Assembly (NCBI GenBank): GCA_945788655.1
Contig: CALZMV010000042.1
Location: 1-9,806 of the forward strand
Direction: 5' to 3'
DNA: 9,806 nucleotides
Source: an uncultured Clostridia bacterium
GTDB lineage: Bacteria > Bacillota > Clostridia > Peptostreptococcales > Anaerovoracaceae
The notes below the pieces were generated by a model that had not been told where the DNA came from, searched no databases, and worked only from the letters and a program-made list of their open reading frames with translations. Made by a program: the position numbers and the translations under genes. Each line of letters starts with the position of its first letter. The first letter of the stretch is position 1. This document shows positions 1 to 7,482 of this stretch, piece after piece.

Positions 1-1213
1 TAAATCCGGCCATCTCAAGGATAATACCCAGCATCTGAACGCCCGCGGCAATGGACAGGGATTCGGAAAGGGCCTGAAGGGATATTACTGCACCGGAGTG
101 CTTTTCACCTGAAATCAGTTCTTCAACTTCACATACGTCATAGATCATAGAAGGCATCAGCTGCCAGTAGCAGGCATTCGCAATTGCATAAAGGATGCAC
201 ACGAAAATAAGCATCGGAAATGAATCCACTCCTATAAATCTTGTTGCAATCATTATCACGCCGCATGTTCCTATTACCTGAGCAAATACTGTCTTCTTTT
301 CAAACTTCGTTGCAAGCTTAGAGATAAAAGGCACCGTTGCAACACTTGCAATTGTAATCATAAGAAGAACCGCAGAAATAGTTGATTCGCCTAATCCCAT
401 ATTAAACTTCATGAAAAATACGCGATCTGACGAGAAGGTTATGTTTGCAATAAGATAAGCAAGGCTTGCTCCTATAATTATGAGAACAGGTTTAAGCTTG
501 ATAATCTGCAAATACTCCTTGAAAACACCTGTCATGGTCATTAGCATAGACTGCTGCTTCTTGCGCTTTGGAGGCTTAACAAAGTTTTTAACATCATCCT
601 TTTTAATAGAAACAGCACTGCTGAGTAAGGCTGCCGCTCCAAGGAATCCCGCTATAAAAGCTGCAATCTGCCAGGCCTGCTGAGTGGTTTTCCCTGCGCT
701 GATAAAATATTTTATGATGATTGGCGGAAGTACCATACCAACGCACATTCCTACCTGATTAAAGATGTATGCAAAGGATCTCAGAACCGTTCTGTCGTTG
801 TAATCATCTGTTATTTCGGAGCCCCAGGTCAGGTAAGGCACAAAAAAGGATGAGAAGCAGGTCCAGTATCCTATTACCATTATAGTGTAGTATATAACCT
901 TTATGGCCGGCGATGCATCGATTGTCGTAAACAGCATTGTGGTTATTACGACTACAGGGATAACAGCTGCCAGCATAAATGGTTTTCTCTTGCCGAAGCG
1001 TGTAACGGCATTGTCGGATTTGAAGCCCACCACAGGAGCACAGATGGCCTCCCAGATTGAGCCAATGGCAGAAATGGTTCCTGCAATGGCAGGACTTACC
1101 CCGGCAACGGTTGTAAGGAATAAAAGCAGATATGTTCCGGCCAGCATATACATGGTGTTGTCACATACAGCTCCCACTCCATAAGACAGCTTGTCTTTTA
1201 AGCTAAGTCTCAT
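1..1213 (-). CDS. GPH-family (MelB-like) sugar:cation symporter, 3' end cut by window
   Basis: This is an inner-membrane transporter of the glycoside-pentoside-hexuronide:cation symporter family (major facilitator fold). 404 codons are visible and the C-terminus lies beyond the left edge; family members are usually 450-500 residues. The translation starts MRLSLKDKLSYGVGAVCDN, followed by many hydrophobic segments. The family loop after helix II is recognisable as SDNAVTRFGKRKPFML (about residues 66-81). A basic cytoplasmic loop, KPPKRKKQQ, sits mid-protein between the two six-helix halves. The start ATG (1213-1211) overlaps the stop of the MATE gene by 4 bases, and GAGAGGTG just upstream is its ribosome binding site, so translation is probably coupled. 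By MelB numbering the helix II cation-site residues are changed: Asp55 is Glu55 and Asp59 is Ala59. Family assignment is firm; the substrate is unknown, and a glycoside or uronide is only a family-based guess. Confidence 0.85.
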   Translation of the reverse strand, partial: MRLSLKDKLSYGVGAVCDNTMYMLAGTYLLLFLTTVAGVSPAIAGTISAIGSIWEAICAPVVGFKSDNAVTRFGKRKPFMLAAVIPVVVITTMLFTTIDASPAIKVIYYTIMVIGYWTCFSSFFVPYLTWGSEITDDYNDRTVLRSFAYIFNQVGMCVGMVLPPIIIKYFISAGKTTQQAWQIAAFIAGFLGAAALLSSAVSIKKDDVKNFVKPPKRKKQQSMLMTMTGVFKEYLQIIKLKPVLIIIGASLAYLIANITFSSDRVFFMKFNMGLGESTISAVLLMITIASVATVPFISKLATKFEKKTVFAQVIGTCGVIMIATRFIGVDSFPMLIFVCILYAIANACYWQLMPSMIYDVCEVEELISGEKHSGAVISLQALSESLSIAAGVQMLGIILEMAGF

Positions 1214-2547
1214 TGTTTCACCTCTCTATTATTCTTTATTTTAACTTTATATAATATTATCACAAGAGTCAATGCGGCAAATTCGGAAACACCCATGGAA
1301 AGCCATACACCTGTGGTTCCAAAGATCAGACTCATGATAACTAAAGAAATCGCCACAAATATGCATCCCCTGCACAGGGATACTGTAAGGGCCATGACGG
1401 GCTCCTCCAAAGCTGTAAAATAACCATTTACAGGCATTACTATTCCAAGTGGCAAGAAGCAGTAGGCATACATTCTCAGAGCATTTATACCATCTGCAAT
1501 CAGTTCTGTATCGTGTGAACTGCCCACAAAAGCACCTATAATCAGATTTGGCAGTCCTACACAGATGGCAAAGCTTACAAAGCCGATTGCCACTGAAAAT
1601 TTAAGAGCTACAGATAAAATATATGCATTATGCGATTTTAAGGACTTCCCGTAATAGTAGCTTACCAGAGGCTGCATTCCCTGGTTAACTCCCATCATTG
1701 TATTTAGAGTTAGCTGGGTAATATAGGAAATTATCGTATAAATAACTACTCCATTTTCTCCGGAAACCACCAGAAGCACATTGTTGAACAGGAATGTTAT
1801 TATGGCAACGCTGAACTCGTTTATGCAGTCGGCAATCCCAAGCTTAACTGTTCTCACTATCTCTTTAAACTTCCATTTCACGGAAACAAATTTGAAATTC
1901 GACTTCGAGGAATTGAAATGTACAACATATACGATAAAGGTGGAAATCTGTGCCGTCCCTGTTGCAAGGGCTGCACCCTTTACTCCCCACGGTATCATGA
2001 AAACAAATAAATAGTCCAATAAGATGTTTAATAAGGCGGCTATAGAAGCTGTCAATATTGCCTTCTGCGGAAAACCATCCGCCTTTATCAATACTTCAAG
2101 GTTATATGCCGTTATATAGCATGGAAGAAACAAAATGAGCACGCTGAGATAATCCACCATGTACCGGTAAGTTTCATCAGTAGCACCCAGCAGCCGTGCA
2201 AAGAAGTCAATATTGAAGTATGCTGTCAGAGTTATGAGTATTGCAATAGCAAAAACGGTTAAGGTACTCATGGTAAATATTCTGTTTGCTGTCTCCATGT
2301 CACCTCTGCCTCTGTAAACTGAGGCTCTCGTGCTTGTTCCTACCGCAAAGAGTATACCTACTCCAAAGGCTACATTTATGAAAGGCATACAGAGGTTTAC
2401 TGCAGCCAGAGCATTGGGTCCAACACCATTTGACACAAACATTCCGTCTACCATCGTATAAATAGTATAGACCCACATTGCCGTGACTGAAGGAATTATA
2501 TATTTTAGAAGTTTCCTTCTAATGATCTTTTTTTCGTCATTTTGCAT
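1210..2547 (-). CDS. MATE-family multidrug/cation antiporter (MepA/DinF-like)
   Basis: A 445-residue polytopic membrane protein of the multidrug and toxic compound extrusion family, which exports cationic drugs or other small molecules in exchange for Na+ or H+. Length is normal and about 12 hydrophobic segments can be followed by eye. The N-terminus is typical: a short basic lead (KKIIRRKLLKYIIPS), then a first helix with MVDGMFVSNGVGPNALAAVN, then the loop STRASVYRGRGDMETANR after helix II. The second half repeats the pattern (MMGVNQGMQPLVSYYYGKS, about residues 290-308). The start at 2547 is supported by AAAGGGG 10 bases upstream. It is the first gene of a unit whose second gene, a GPH symporter, overlaps its stop codon. 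Two perfect palindromes lie upstream, suggesting control by a dimeric repressor, but no regulator gene is present here. Substrate cannot be told from sequence. Confidence 0.9.
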   Translation of the reverse strand: MQNDEKKIIRRKLLKYIIPSVTAMWVYTIYTMVDGMFVSNGVGPNALAAVNLCMPFINVAFGVGILFAVGTSTRASVYRGRGDMETANRIFTMSTLTVFAIAILITLTAYFNIDFFARLLGATDETYRYMVDYLSVLILFLPCYITAYNLEVLIKADGFPQKAILTASIAALLNILLDYLFVFMIPWGVKGAALATGTAQISTFIVYVVHFNSSKSNFKFVSVKWKFKEIVRTVKLGIADCINEFSVAIITFLFNNVLLVVSGENGVVIYTIISYITQLTLNTMMGVNQGMQPLVSYYYGKSLKSHNAYILSVALKFSVAIGFVSFAICVGLPNLIIGAFVGSSHDTELIADGINALRMYAYCFLPLGIVMPVNGYFTALEEPVMALTVSLCRGCIFVAISLVIMSLIFGTTGVWLSMGVSEFAALTLVIILYKVKIKNNREVKQ

Positions 2548-2567
2548 TTATAAAATACCCCTTTAAT

Positions 2568-2584
2568 TATTTAATCATTAAATA
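2568..2584. repeat. 17-bp perfect palindrome in the MATE leader
   Basis: TATTTAATCATTAAATA: 8-base arms around one central base (2576). It lies just upstream of the AAAGGGG ribosome binding site of the MATE gene. It has the same 8-1-8 geometry as the palindrome at 2615-2631, centre to centre 47 bases, but a different arm sequence. It could be an operator or a leader hairpin; very AT-rich, so chance is a real alternative. Confidence 0.45.
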
Positions 2585-2605
2585 TCTTCAACTAAATCCA
2601 ATATT

Positions 2606-2636
2606 ATTCTAAAGTATATAGTAACTATATAGTCAA
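2606..2636 (-). promoter_or_regulatory. Candidate promoter of the MATE-GPH unit
   Basis: On the minus strand, TTGACT (2636-2631) is a good -35 element. The -10 is less clear: TAGAAT (2611-2606) has a 19-base spacer and TTTAGA (2613-2608) has a 17-base spacer. The 17-bp palindrome at 2615-2631 fills most of the spacer and touches the -35, an arrangement expected for repression by steric block. The exact -10 is uncertain. Confidence 0.5.
2615..2631. promoter_or_regulatory. 17-bp palindromic operator candidate at the MATE promoter
   Basis: TATATAGTAACTATATA is a perfect inverted repeat with 8-base arms and one central base (2623). It overlaps the candidate -35 element and spacer. Size and symmetry suit a dimeric winged-helix or TetR-type repressor, such as the MarR or TetR regulators that often control efflux pumps; which family, if any, is inference. 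Confidence 0.5.
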
Positions 2637-2648
2637 GAGATTTTTGAC

Positions 2649-2684
2649 AAAAAAATGAAAAAGGTCCAAGATTGAACCTTTTTC
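2649..2684 (-). terminator. Intrinsic terminator of the hrcA-grpE-dnaK-dnaJ operon
   Basis: The arms 2657-2669 and 2672-2684 pair almost fully (GAAAAAGGTTCAA with its partner on the minus strand, including one G-U pair), and the minus strand then runs into CATTTTTTT. It lies 38 bases past the dnaJ stop and separates the operon from the MATE promoter. Confidence 0.85.
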
Positions 2685-2721
2685 CATTATTACTCTAATA
2701 CATCTTTCCCAATATATTATG

Positions 2722-3870
2722 CTATTTGAAAATTTCTTTAAGTTTTTCTGCAAAGCTGTTTTTCTTCTGATAGCATTCTTCAGTAACGGCCTCTGCCATA
2801 CGGCTGATTGCCTTCTTCTGCTTGCCATTAAGCTTTGTAGGAATCTCCAGATTAACCTTTACATAGAGATCACCCTTAGCTTCTCTGCGAATATACTTGA
2901 TACCCTTATTCTTTAATCTGAATACAGTTCCGGGCTGAGTTCCTGCCGGAATCTTATATGACACCTTCTCTTCAAGAGTAGGAACAACGATTTCAGCACC
3001 AAGAGCTGCCTGCTCAAAAGTGATTGGCATTTCAATGTACAGATCGTTTCCACGACGTTCAAAGAGTTTATGCGGTTTCACTGATATTACAATGTATAAA
3101 TCCCCTGCAGGACCACCGTTTGTTCCCGGTTCACCCTGACCTCTGATTGGAATTACGCTTTCATTGTCAACACCTGCAGGAATGTCGATTGAAAGCTTAA
3201 CAGTCTTTCTGACCCTTCCTGTGCCTTTACAGTCAGGGCAAGGTTCTTCAATAATTGTACCTGTTCCGCCGCAGTGGTGACATGTAGTAACATTCTGAAA
3301 AGCACCAAACGCTGTTCTCTTAGTTTCAACAACCTGACCGCTTCCTCCGCAGGTTGGACAAGTCTTCTTGGATGTACCAGGTTTTGCTCCCTCACCGTTG
3401 CAAGTGGAACACTTAACAAATTTGCTGATTTCAATATCCTTTTTAACGCCAAAGGCTGCTTCTTCAAAGGTAATAGTGATAGCCTTCTGTAAATCTCTAC
3501 CCTTCTTTGGCTGATTAGGGTTTTTGCGGGTGCCACCGCCAAAGCCGCCAAAGCCACCGAATCCGCCGAACATATCAAAGATATCTTCAAAGCCGCCGAA
3601 GCCGCCTGCACCACCGCCAAAGCCACCAAAACCTGCGTTTGGATCCACCCCTGCATGACCGAATCTATCATATTTGCTCTTTTTATCAGGGTCTGAAAGC
3701 ACTGAATAAGCTTCATTTGCTTCTTTGAACTTTTCTTCTGCCTCTTTGTCGTCAGGATTTCTGTCAGGGTGATATTTCATGGCCATCTTACGAAAGGCCT
3801 TTTTTATTTCTTCGTCACTTGCCCCTTTTTTCAGGCCAAGGACTTCATAATAATCACGTTTTTCTGCCAT
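2722..3870 (-). CDS. dnaJ: Chaperone protein DnaJ (Hsp40, type I)
   Basis: DnaJ is the cytoplasmic co-chaperone that delivers unfolded clients to DnaK and stimulates its ATPase. At 382 residues it has normal length and full type I architecture: J domain (about 1-70) with the essential HPD at 34-36; a Gly/Phe-rich linker (about 78-113), here built largely of GGF triplets; four zinc-binding CxxCxGxG repeats (CSTCNGEG at 154, CPTCGGSG at 171, CHHCGGTG at 197, CPDCKGTG at 211); then the two beta-rich client-binding domains and dimerisation tail. All eight zinc cysteines are present. The start is supported by GAGGT seven bases upstream. It is the last gene of the operon, 85 bases after dnaK, and the gap carries a strong hairpin that may set its expression apart from dnaK. 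No prmA-like gene follows, as it does in many Firmicutes; a terminator does. Confidence 0.98.
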   Translation of the reverse strand: MAEKRDYYEVLGLKKGASDEEIKKAFRKMAMKYHPDRNPDDKEAEEKFKEANEAYSVLSDPDKKSKYDRFGHAGVDPNAGFGGFGGGAGGFGGFEDIFDMFGGFGGFGGFGGGTRKNPNQPKKGRDLQKAITITFEEAAFGVKKDIEISKFVKCSTCNGEGAKPGTSKKTCPTCGGSGQVVETKRTAFGAFQNVTTCHHCGGTGTIIEEPCPDCKGTGRVRKTVKLSIDIPAGVDNESVIPIRGQGEPGTNGGPAGDLYIVISVKPHKLFERRGNDLYIEMPITFEQAALGAEIVVPTLEEKVSYKIPAGTQPGTVFRLKNKGIKYIRREAKGDLYVKVNLEIPTKLNGKQKKAISRMAEAVTEECYQKKNSFAEKLKEIFK

Positions 3871-3893
3871 GTTAAAACCTCATTCAATACGCA

Positions 3894-3926
3894 CTAAATT
3901 CGCCCCGCAAGTCAGGGCGAATTTAG
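3894..3926 (-). other. Strong intercistronic hairpin between dnaK and dnaJ
   Basis: Perfect 12-bp arms (CTAAATTCGCCC at 3894-3905, and its complement at 3915-3926) enclose a 9-base loop. There is no U-run on either strand, so it is not a standard terminator. It may be an RNA-processing or 3'-end-protecting element, or cause partial attenuation, making dnaJ less abundant than dnaK. Function is inference; the structure is directly visible. Confidence 0.7.
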
Positions 3927-3955
3927 AAATTTATTTAGTAGTTTAGGTTAAAAAA

Positions 3956-5842
3956 TTATTCTTCGTCTACTACTTCGTAGTCCGCATCAACTACATTGTC
4001 TCCTCCTGGAGCCTGCTGCTGAGCACCTGCATCAAAACCTGCACCGCCGCCGAATCCAGCTCCGGCTGCACCGGCTGCTGCAGCCGGATCAACACCTGCT
4101 GCCTGAGCCTGCTGGTATAACTTAGTTGAGATGATGTGGAATTTTTCAGTTAAAGCTTCTGTCTTTTCCTTAACCTGTTCAGGAGTTCCGTTGTTTAATA
4201 CTGCCTGAAGTTGATCCTTAGCGTCTGTGATTTCCTTAACTTCTTCTTCGGAAAGCTTTCCTTCAAGTTCCTTTAAGGATTTTTCAGTTTCATATACTAA
4301 GCTTTCAGCTCTGTTTCTAACTTCAACTTCTTCTTTTCTCTTCTTATCTTCTTCAGCATATGCTTCAGCTTCCTTAACCTTAGCGTTGATTTCATCTTCA
4401 GTAAGATTAGTTGAAGAAGTGATTGTGATGCTCTGTTCCTTACCTGTTCCCATATCCTTAGCACTTACATTAACGATACCGTTAGCATCGATGTTGAAAG
4501 TTACTTCAATCTGAGGAATTCCACGAGGAGCAGGAGCAATTCCTGTAAGCTGGAATCTGCCTAAAGTAGTGTTTCCTGAAGCCATTTCTCTTTCACCCTG
4601 CATTACGTGAATGTCTACAGCTGTCTGATTGTCAGCCGCAGTTGAGAAGATCTGGCTCTTCTTTGTAGGAATAGTTGTATTTCTTTCGATTAATCTTGTT
4701 GCAACTCCACCTAAAGTTTCGATTGAAAGTGATAATGGAGTAACGTCAAGAAGAAGAATATCGTTTACTTCGCCGGTTAAAACACCTGCCTGAATTGCAG
4801 CACCTAAAGCAACGCATTCGTCTGGGTTGATTCCCTTGAATGGTTCCTTGCCTGTAACCTTCTTAACAGCTTCCTGAACTGCAGGGATTCTTGTTGAACC
4901 ACCGACAAGGATTACTTTGTCGATATCTGCGTTTGTAACGCCTGCATCAGCCATAGCTTTTCTCATAGGTTCAATTGTTCTTTCAACTAAGTGGCCTGTT
5001 AGCTGGTCAAATTTAGCTCTTGTTAAATCAACTTCCATGTTTAAAGGACCTGTTGCTTCAGATACATAGATGAATGGAAGAGTGATTGTTGTGCTTGTTG
5101 CAGATGAAAGTTCCTTCTTTGCCTTTTCTGCTGCTTCTTTTAATCTCTGGTGAGCCATTTCGTTCTGTCTTAAATCTACGCCGTGTTCTCTTGCGAAGTT
5201 ATCAGCCAGGTAGTTTAAGATTACGTTATCGAAGTCATCACCACCAAGGTGAGTATCACCATTTGTAGCCATTACTCTGAACATACCATCAGCAAGTTCA
5301 AGGATGGATACGTCGAATGTACCGCCACCTAAGTCATAGATTAAGATTTTGTGTTCGCCTTCTTCCTTGTCAAGACCGTAAGCAAGTGAAGCAGCTGTTG
5401 GTTCGTTTACGATTCTTTCTACTTCAAGGCCTGCGATTCTGCCTGCGTCCTTTGTAGCCTGCTTCTGAGCATCTGAGAAGTAAGCAGGAACAGTGATAAC
5501 TGCCTTTGTAACCTTTTCGCCTAAGTAGCTTTCAGCATCGTTCTTAAGCTTTGTTAAGATCATTGCGGAAATATCCTGTGGTGTGTACTCCTTTCCGTCA
5601 ATTGATACCTTATAGTCTTCACCCATATGTCTCTTAATGGATGCGATTGTTCTGTCAGGATTAGTTACTGCCTGTCTCTTAGCAGTTTCACCTACTAATC
5701 TTTCGCCGTCTTTCTTGAAACCAACTACGGAAGGAGTTGTTCTTAATCCTTCAGCGTTAGCGATTACTGTTGGTTCTCCACCTTCTAATACTGCAACACA
5801 AGAGTTTGTTGTACCTAAGTCAATACCGATAATTTTAGCCAT
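3956..5842 (-). CDS. dnaK: Chaperone protein DnaK (Hsp70)
   Basis: DnaK is the ATP-driven cytoplasmic Hsp70 that binds exposed hydrophobic peptides, with DnaJ as client loader and GrpE as nucleotide exchange factor. It is 628 residues long. The N-terminal ATPase domain shows IGIDLGTTNSCV (phosphate 1, from residue 5), DLGGGTFDVSIL (phosphate 2) and VGGSTRIPAV (adenosine loop). The linker DILLLDVTPLSLSIETLGG leads into the peptide-binding domain, then a helical lid rich in Lys/Glu. The tail is Gly/Ala/Gln-rich and ends DADYEVVDEE. After SIKRHMGEDYKV the segment of roughly 24 residues found in Gram-negative DnaK is missing, the known Gram-positive signature. GGAGGAA lies upstream of the ATG. 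It follows grpE by 15 bases, with two tandem TAG stops closing grpE. Regulation is through CIRCE upstream of hrcA. Confidence 0.99.
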   Translation of the reverse strand: MAKIIGIDLGTTNSCVAVLEGGEPTVIANAEGLRTTPSVVGFKKDGERLVGETAKRQAVTNPDRTIASIKRHMGEDYKVSIDGKEYTPQDISAMILTKLKNDAESYLGEKVTKAVITVPAYFSDAQKQATKDAGRIAGLEVERIVNEPTAASLAYGLDKEEGEHKILIYDLGGGTFDVSILELADGMFRVMATNGDTHLGGDDFDNVILNYLADNFAREHGVDLRQNEMAHQRLKEAAEKAKKELSSATSTTITLPFIYVSEATGPLNMEVDLTRAKFDQLTGHLVERTIEPMRKAMADAGVTNADIDKVILVGGSTRIPAVQEAVKKVTGKEPFKGINPDECVALGAAIQAGVLTGEVNDILLLDVTPLSLSIETLGGVATRLIERNTTIPTKKSQIFSTAADNQTAVDIHVMQGEREMASGNTTLGRFQLTGIAPAPRGIPQIEVTFNIDANGIVNVSAKDMGTGKEQSITITSSTNLTEDEINAKVKEAEAYAEEDKKRKEEVEVRNRAESLVYETEKSLKELEGKLSEEEVKEITDAKDQLQAVLNNGTPEQVKEKTEALTEKFHIISTKLYQQAQAAGVDPAAAAGAAGAGFGGGAGFDAGAQQQAPGGDNVVDADYEVVDEE

Positions 5843-5857
5843 TTTTTATTCCTCCTA

Positions 5858-6427
5858 CTAATTAGCGACCTTTACCATTGAAGGTCTGATTACTTTACTA
5901 TTTAAAATATACCCCTTCTGAAGAACTGCTGTTACCTTTCCGCTTTCGTACTCAGTTGAGTCCTCCATCATTACTGCATTGTGGAAGTTCGGATCGAAAT
6001 CTTCCCCAAGTGCATTGATTTCACTAGCTCCTGCTTTTTCAAGCACCCCTTGAAGCTGTTTTAAAATCATCTCCATACCCTGAACAAAGCTTTCGCTTGC
6101 ATCGCCAGCCGTTAAAGCTCTTTCAAAGTTGTCTATTACACTAAGCAGTTCGCCTATGATCTTCTCATTGGCATATGCATAAATGTCAGCTTTTTCTTTT
6201 TCTGTTCTTCTCTTGAAGTTCTGGAAATCAGCCATGAGTCTTAAATATCTCTCGTTAAGAGCCTCTTCCTCAGGATCTGCCTCCTTAGTTTCTGCCTTAT
6301 CTTCATCTTCTGAGCATTTGCATTCTTCATCGCACTGGCAGTCGTCACAACCTTCTGTGCACTCCTGCGAAGTCTCTTCCGTCACTTCTTCAAGAACCTC
6401 ATCCTTTTTGTTCTCGTTCTCACACAT
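5858..6427 (-). CDS. grpE: Nucleotide exchange factor GrpE with cysteine-rich N-terminal tail
   Basis: GrpE is the dimeric cytoplasmic factor that releases ADP from DnaK. With the start at 6427 it has 189 residues: an acidic tail (1-56), the long coiled coil starting ERYLRLMADFQNFKRRTEKEK, a four-helix bundle region, and the C-terminal beta domain ending GYILNSKVIRPSMVKVAN. I chose ATG 6427 because GGAGGAG and AAGGAAG precede it and it overlaps the hrcA stop by only 8 bases. The in-frame ATG at 6466 would add 13 residues (MQRSNLKVEEIRK) inside hrcA and has no better ribosome binding site. Odd: the tail holds seven cysteines (2, 23, 27, 30, 32, 36, 38) while the rest of the protein has none. 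GrpE tails are usually acidic and disordered; such a cluster is not a family feature I know of. Identity is certain; the start is likely. Confidence 0.95.
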   Translation of the reverse strand: MCENENKKDEVLEEVTEETSQECTEGCDDCQCDEECKCSEDEDKAETKEADPEEEALNERYLRLMADFQNFKRRTEKEKADIYAYANEKIIGELLSVIDNFERALTAGDASESFVQGMEMILKQLQGVLEKAGASEINALGEDFDPNFHNAVMMEDSTEYESGKVTAVLQKGYILNSKVIRPSMVKVAN

Positions 6428-7469
6428 CTTCCTTATCTCCTCCACTTTCAAGTTTGAACGTTGCACTCAAATTGTCTGTCAAATATTCAATGATGGATGT
6501 AATTTCGCCGTACTTCATTCGAGTCGGACCAATTACTCCGATTTTACCTACCAGTTTGCCGTCTATATGATAGCTTGCCGTAATCAGTGCACAATCATTC
6601 ATGACATCGTCAGCATTTTCTTCACCGATTGTAACTATCATGCCGTCTTCACGCTCTATAAGTTTTCTTGTAAAGTCTTCCTTCTGGGTGAGCATGGTCA
6701 TGAAGTTCTTAGCCTTCTCTAAATCGTTATACTCCGGAATATCGAAAATATTCGTTAATCCTTCCATATATAGATTTACATTGAGCATATCTTCTAATGT
6801 TCTCATGAAGTCAGGCATTACATTCTGCGCAAGCCTGCTCATAGCCGTTATATCAGTTTCAAAGCTTTCAATTATATTGTCCTTTAAAACCTGGCTGATG
6901 GTCTTGCCTTTGTAATTGTATGTCATGTTTTTGGCAAGAAGCTGAAGGTTTTCTTCAGTATATGGAACATTTATATTAAGGGCCGTGTTTGAAATCTTAC
7001 CACTCTCTGAGACGATCATCAGCACAACTGTATTATCGTCTACAGGAAGAAGATTGATAAATTTCAGTGCATCCTCGTTCTTGCTTGGCGTCAGTGCAAA
7101 AGAAGTCAGATTTGTTATTTCAGAAAGGACCGTCGCAGCATGTTCAATGGTCTTCTCAAACTCGTGAACATTGGAATTCAGCCTCTGAGCAATAATATTC
7201 TTCTCTTCCTTTGTCAATTCCTTCTTCTCCATAAGGGCATTTACATATAGTCTGTATGCCATATCTGAAGGAACTCTGCCTGCAGAAGTATGAGGATGTG
7301 TCAGATAACCCATCTCTTCAAGATCTGCCATTTCGTTTCTGATAGTCGCCGGGCTGATACCCAGATCATATCTCTTAGAAATGGTTCTGGAGCCCACCGG
7401 TTCAGCGGTCTTGACGTAATCGCTGATTATCGCTTGTAAAATTTTCAATTTGCGTTCTGTAAGTTCCAT
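6420..7469 (-). CDS. hrcA: Heat-inducible transcription repressor HrcA
   Basis: HrcA binds CIRCE as a dimer and represses class I heat-shock genes; it needs the GroE chaperonin to fold, so titration of GroE by misfolded proteins relieves repression. With the start at 7469 it has 349 residues, typical for the family. The winged helix is at the N-terminus: LTERKLKILQAIISDYVKT, then SRTISKRYDLGISPATIRNE with the recognition helix, then the wing and LTHPHTSAGRVPSD, the most conserved family stretch. The remainder is a GAF-like dimer domain with EDGMIVTIGEEN and IGPTRMKYGEI near the C-terminus. AAAGGAG five bases before ATG 7469 decides the start; an upstream in-frame ATG at 7493 lies within CIRCE and would add eight residues. 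First gene of the operon; it autoregulates through the operator 14 bases upstream. Confidence 0.98.
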   Translation of the reverse strand: MELTERKLKILQAIISDYVKTAEPVGSRTISKRYDLGISPATIRNEMADLEEMGYLTHPHTSAGRVPSDMAYRLYVNALMEKKELTKEEKNIIAQRLNSNVHEFEKTIEHAATVLSEITNLTSFALTPSKNEDALKFINLLPVDDNTVVLMIVSESGKISNTALNINVPYTEENLQLLAKNMTYNYKGKTISQVLKDNIIESFETDITAMSRLAQNVMPDFMRTLEDMLNVNLYMEGLTNIFDIPEYNDLEKAKNFMTMLTQKEDFTRKLIEREDGMIVTIGEENADDVMNDCALITASYHIDGKLVGKIGVIGPTRMKYGEITSIIEYLTDNLSATFKLESGGDKEDV

Positions 7470-7482
7470 TTTTTCTCCTTTG

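Noticed and set aside
903..1184. 93-residue plus-strand open frame
   Set aside because: Antisense shadow of the GPH transporter, whose minus-strand frame is open across the whole 1213 bases with family motifs.
2657..2684. Riboswitch or small RNA at the dnaJ-MATE gap
   Set aside because: The structure is a simple stem with a U-tail on the minus strand, fully explained as a terminator.
3153..3716. 187-residue open frame on the minus strand within dnaJ, in a different frame
   Set aside because: It lies wholly inside dnaJ, has no ribosome binding site of note, and its composition (Leu/Ala/Val/Lys-rich without domain pattern) is that of a frame shadow.
6428..6466. Upstream ATG giving GrpE 13 extra residues
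   Set aside because: It would overlap hrcA by 47 bases and place the GGAGGAG ribosome binding site inside the coding region; ATG 6427 fits better.
6183..6722. 179-residue plus-strand open frame opposite grpE and hrcA
   Set aside because: Ser-rich translation is the complement of the Glu/Asp-rich GrpE tail; no promoter or ribosome binding site, and both genes on the other strand are certain.
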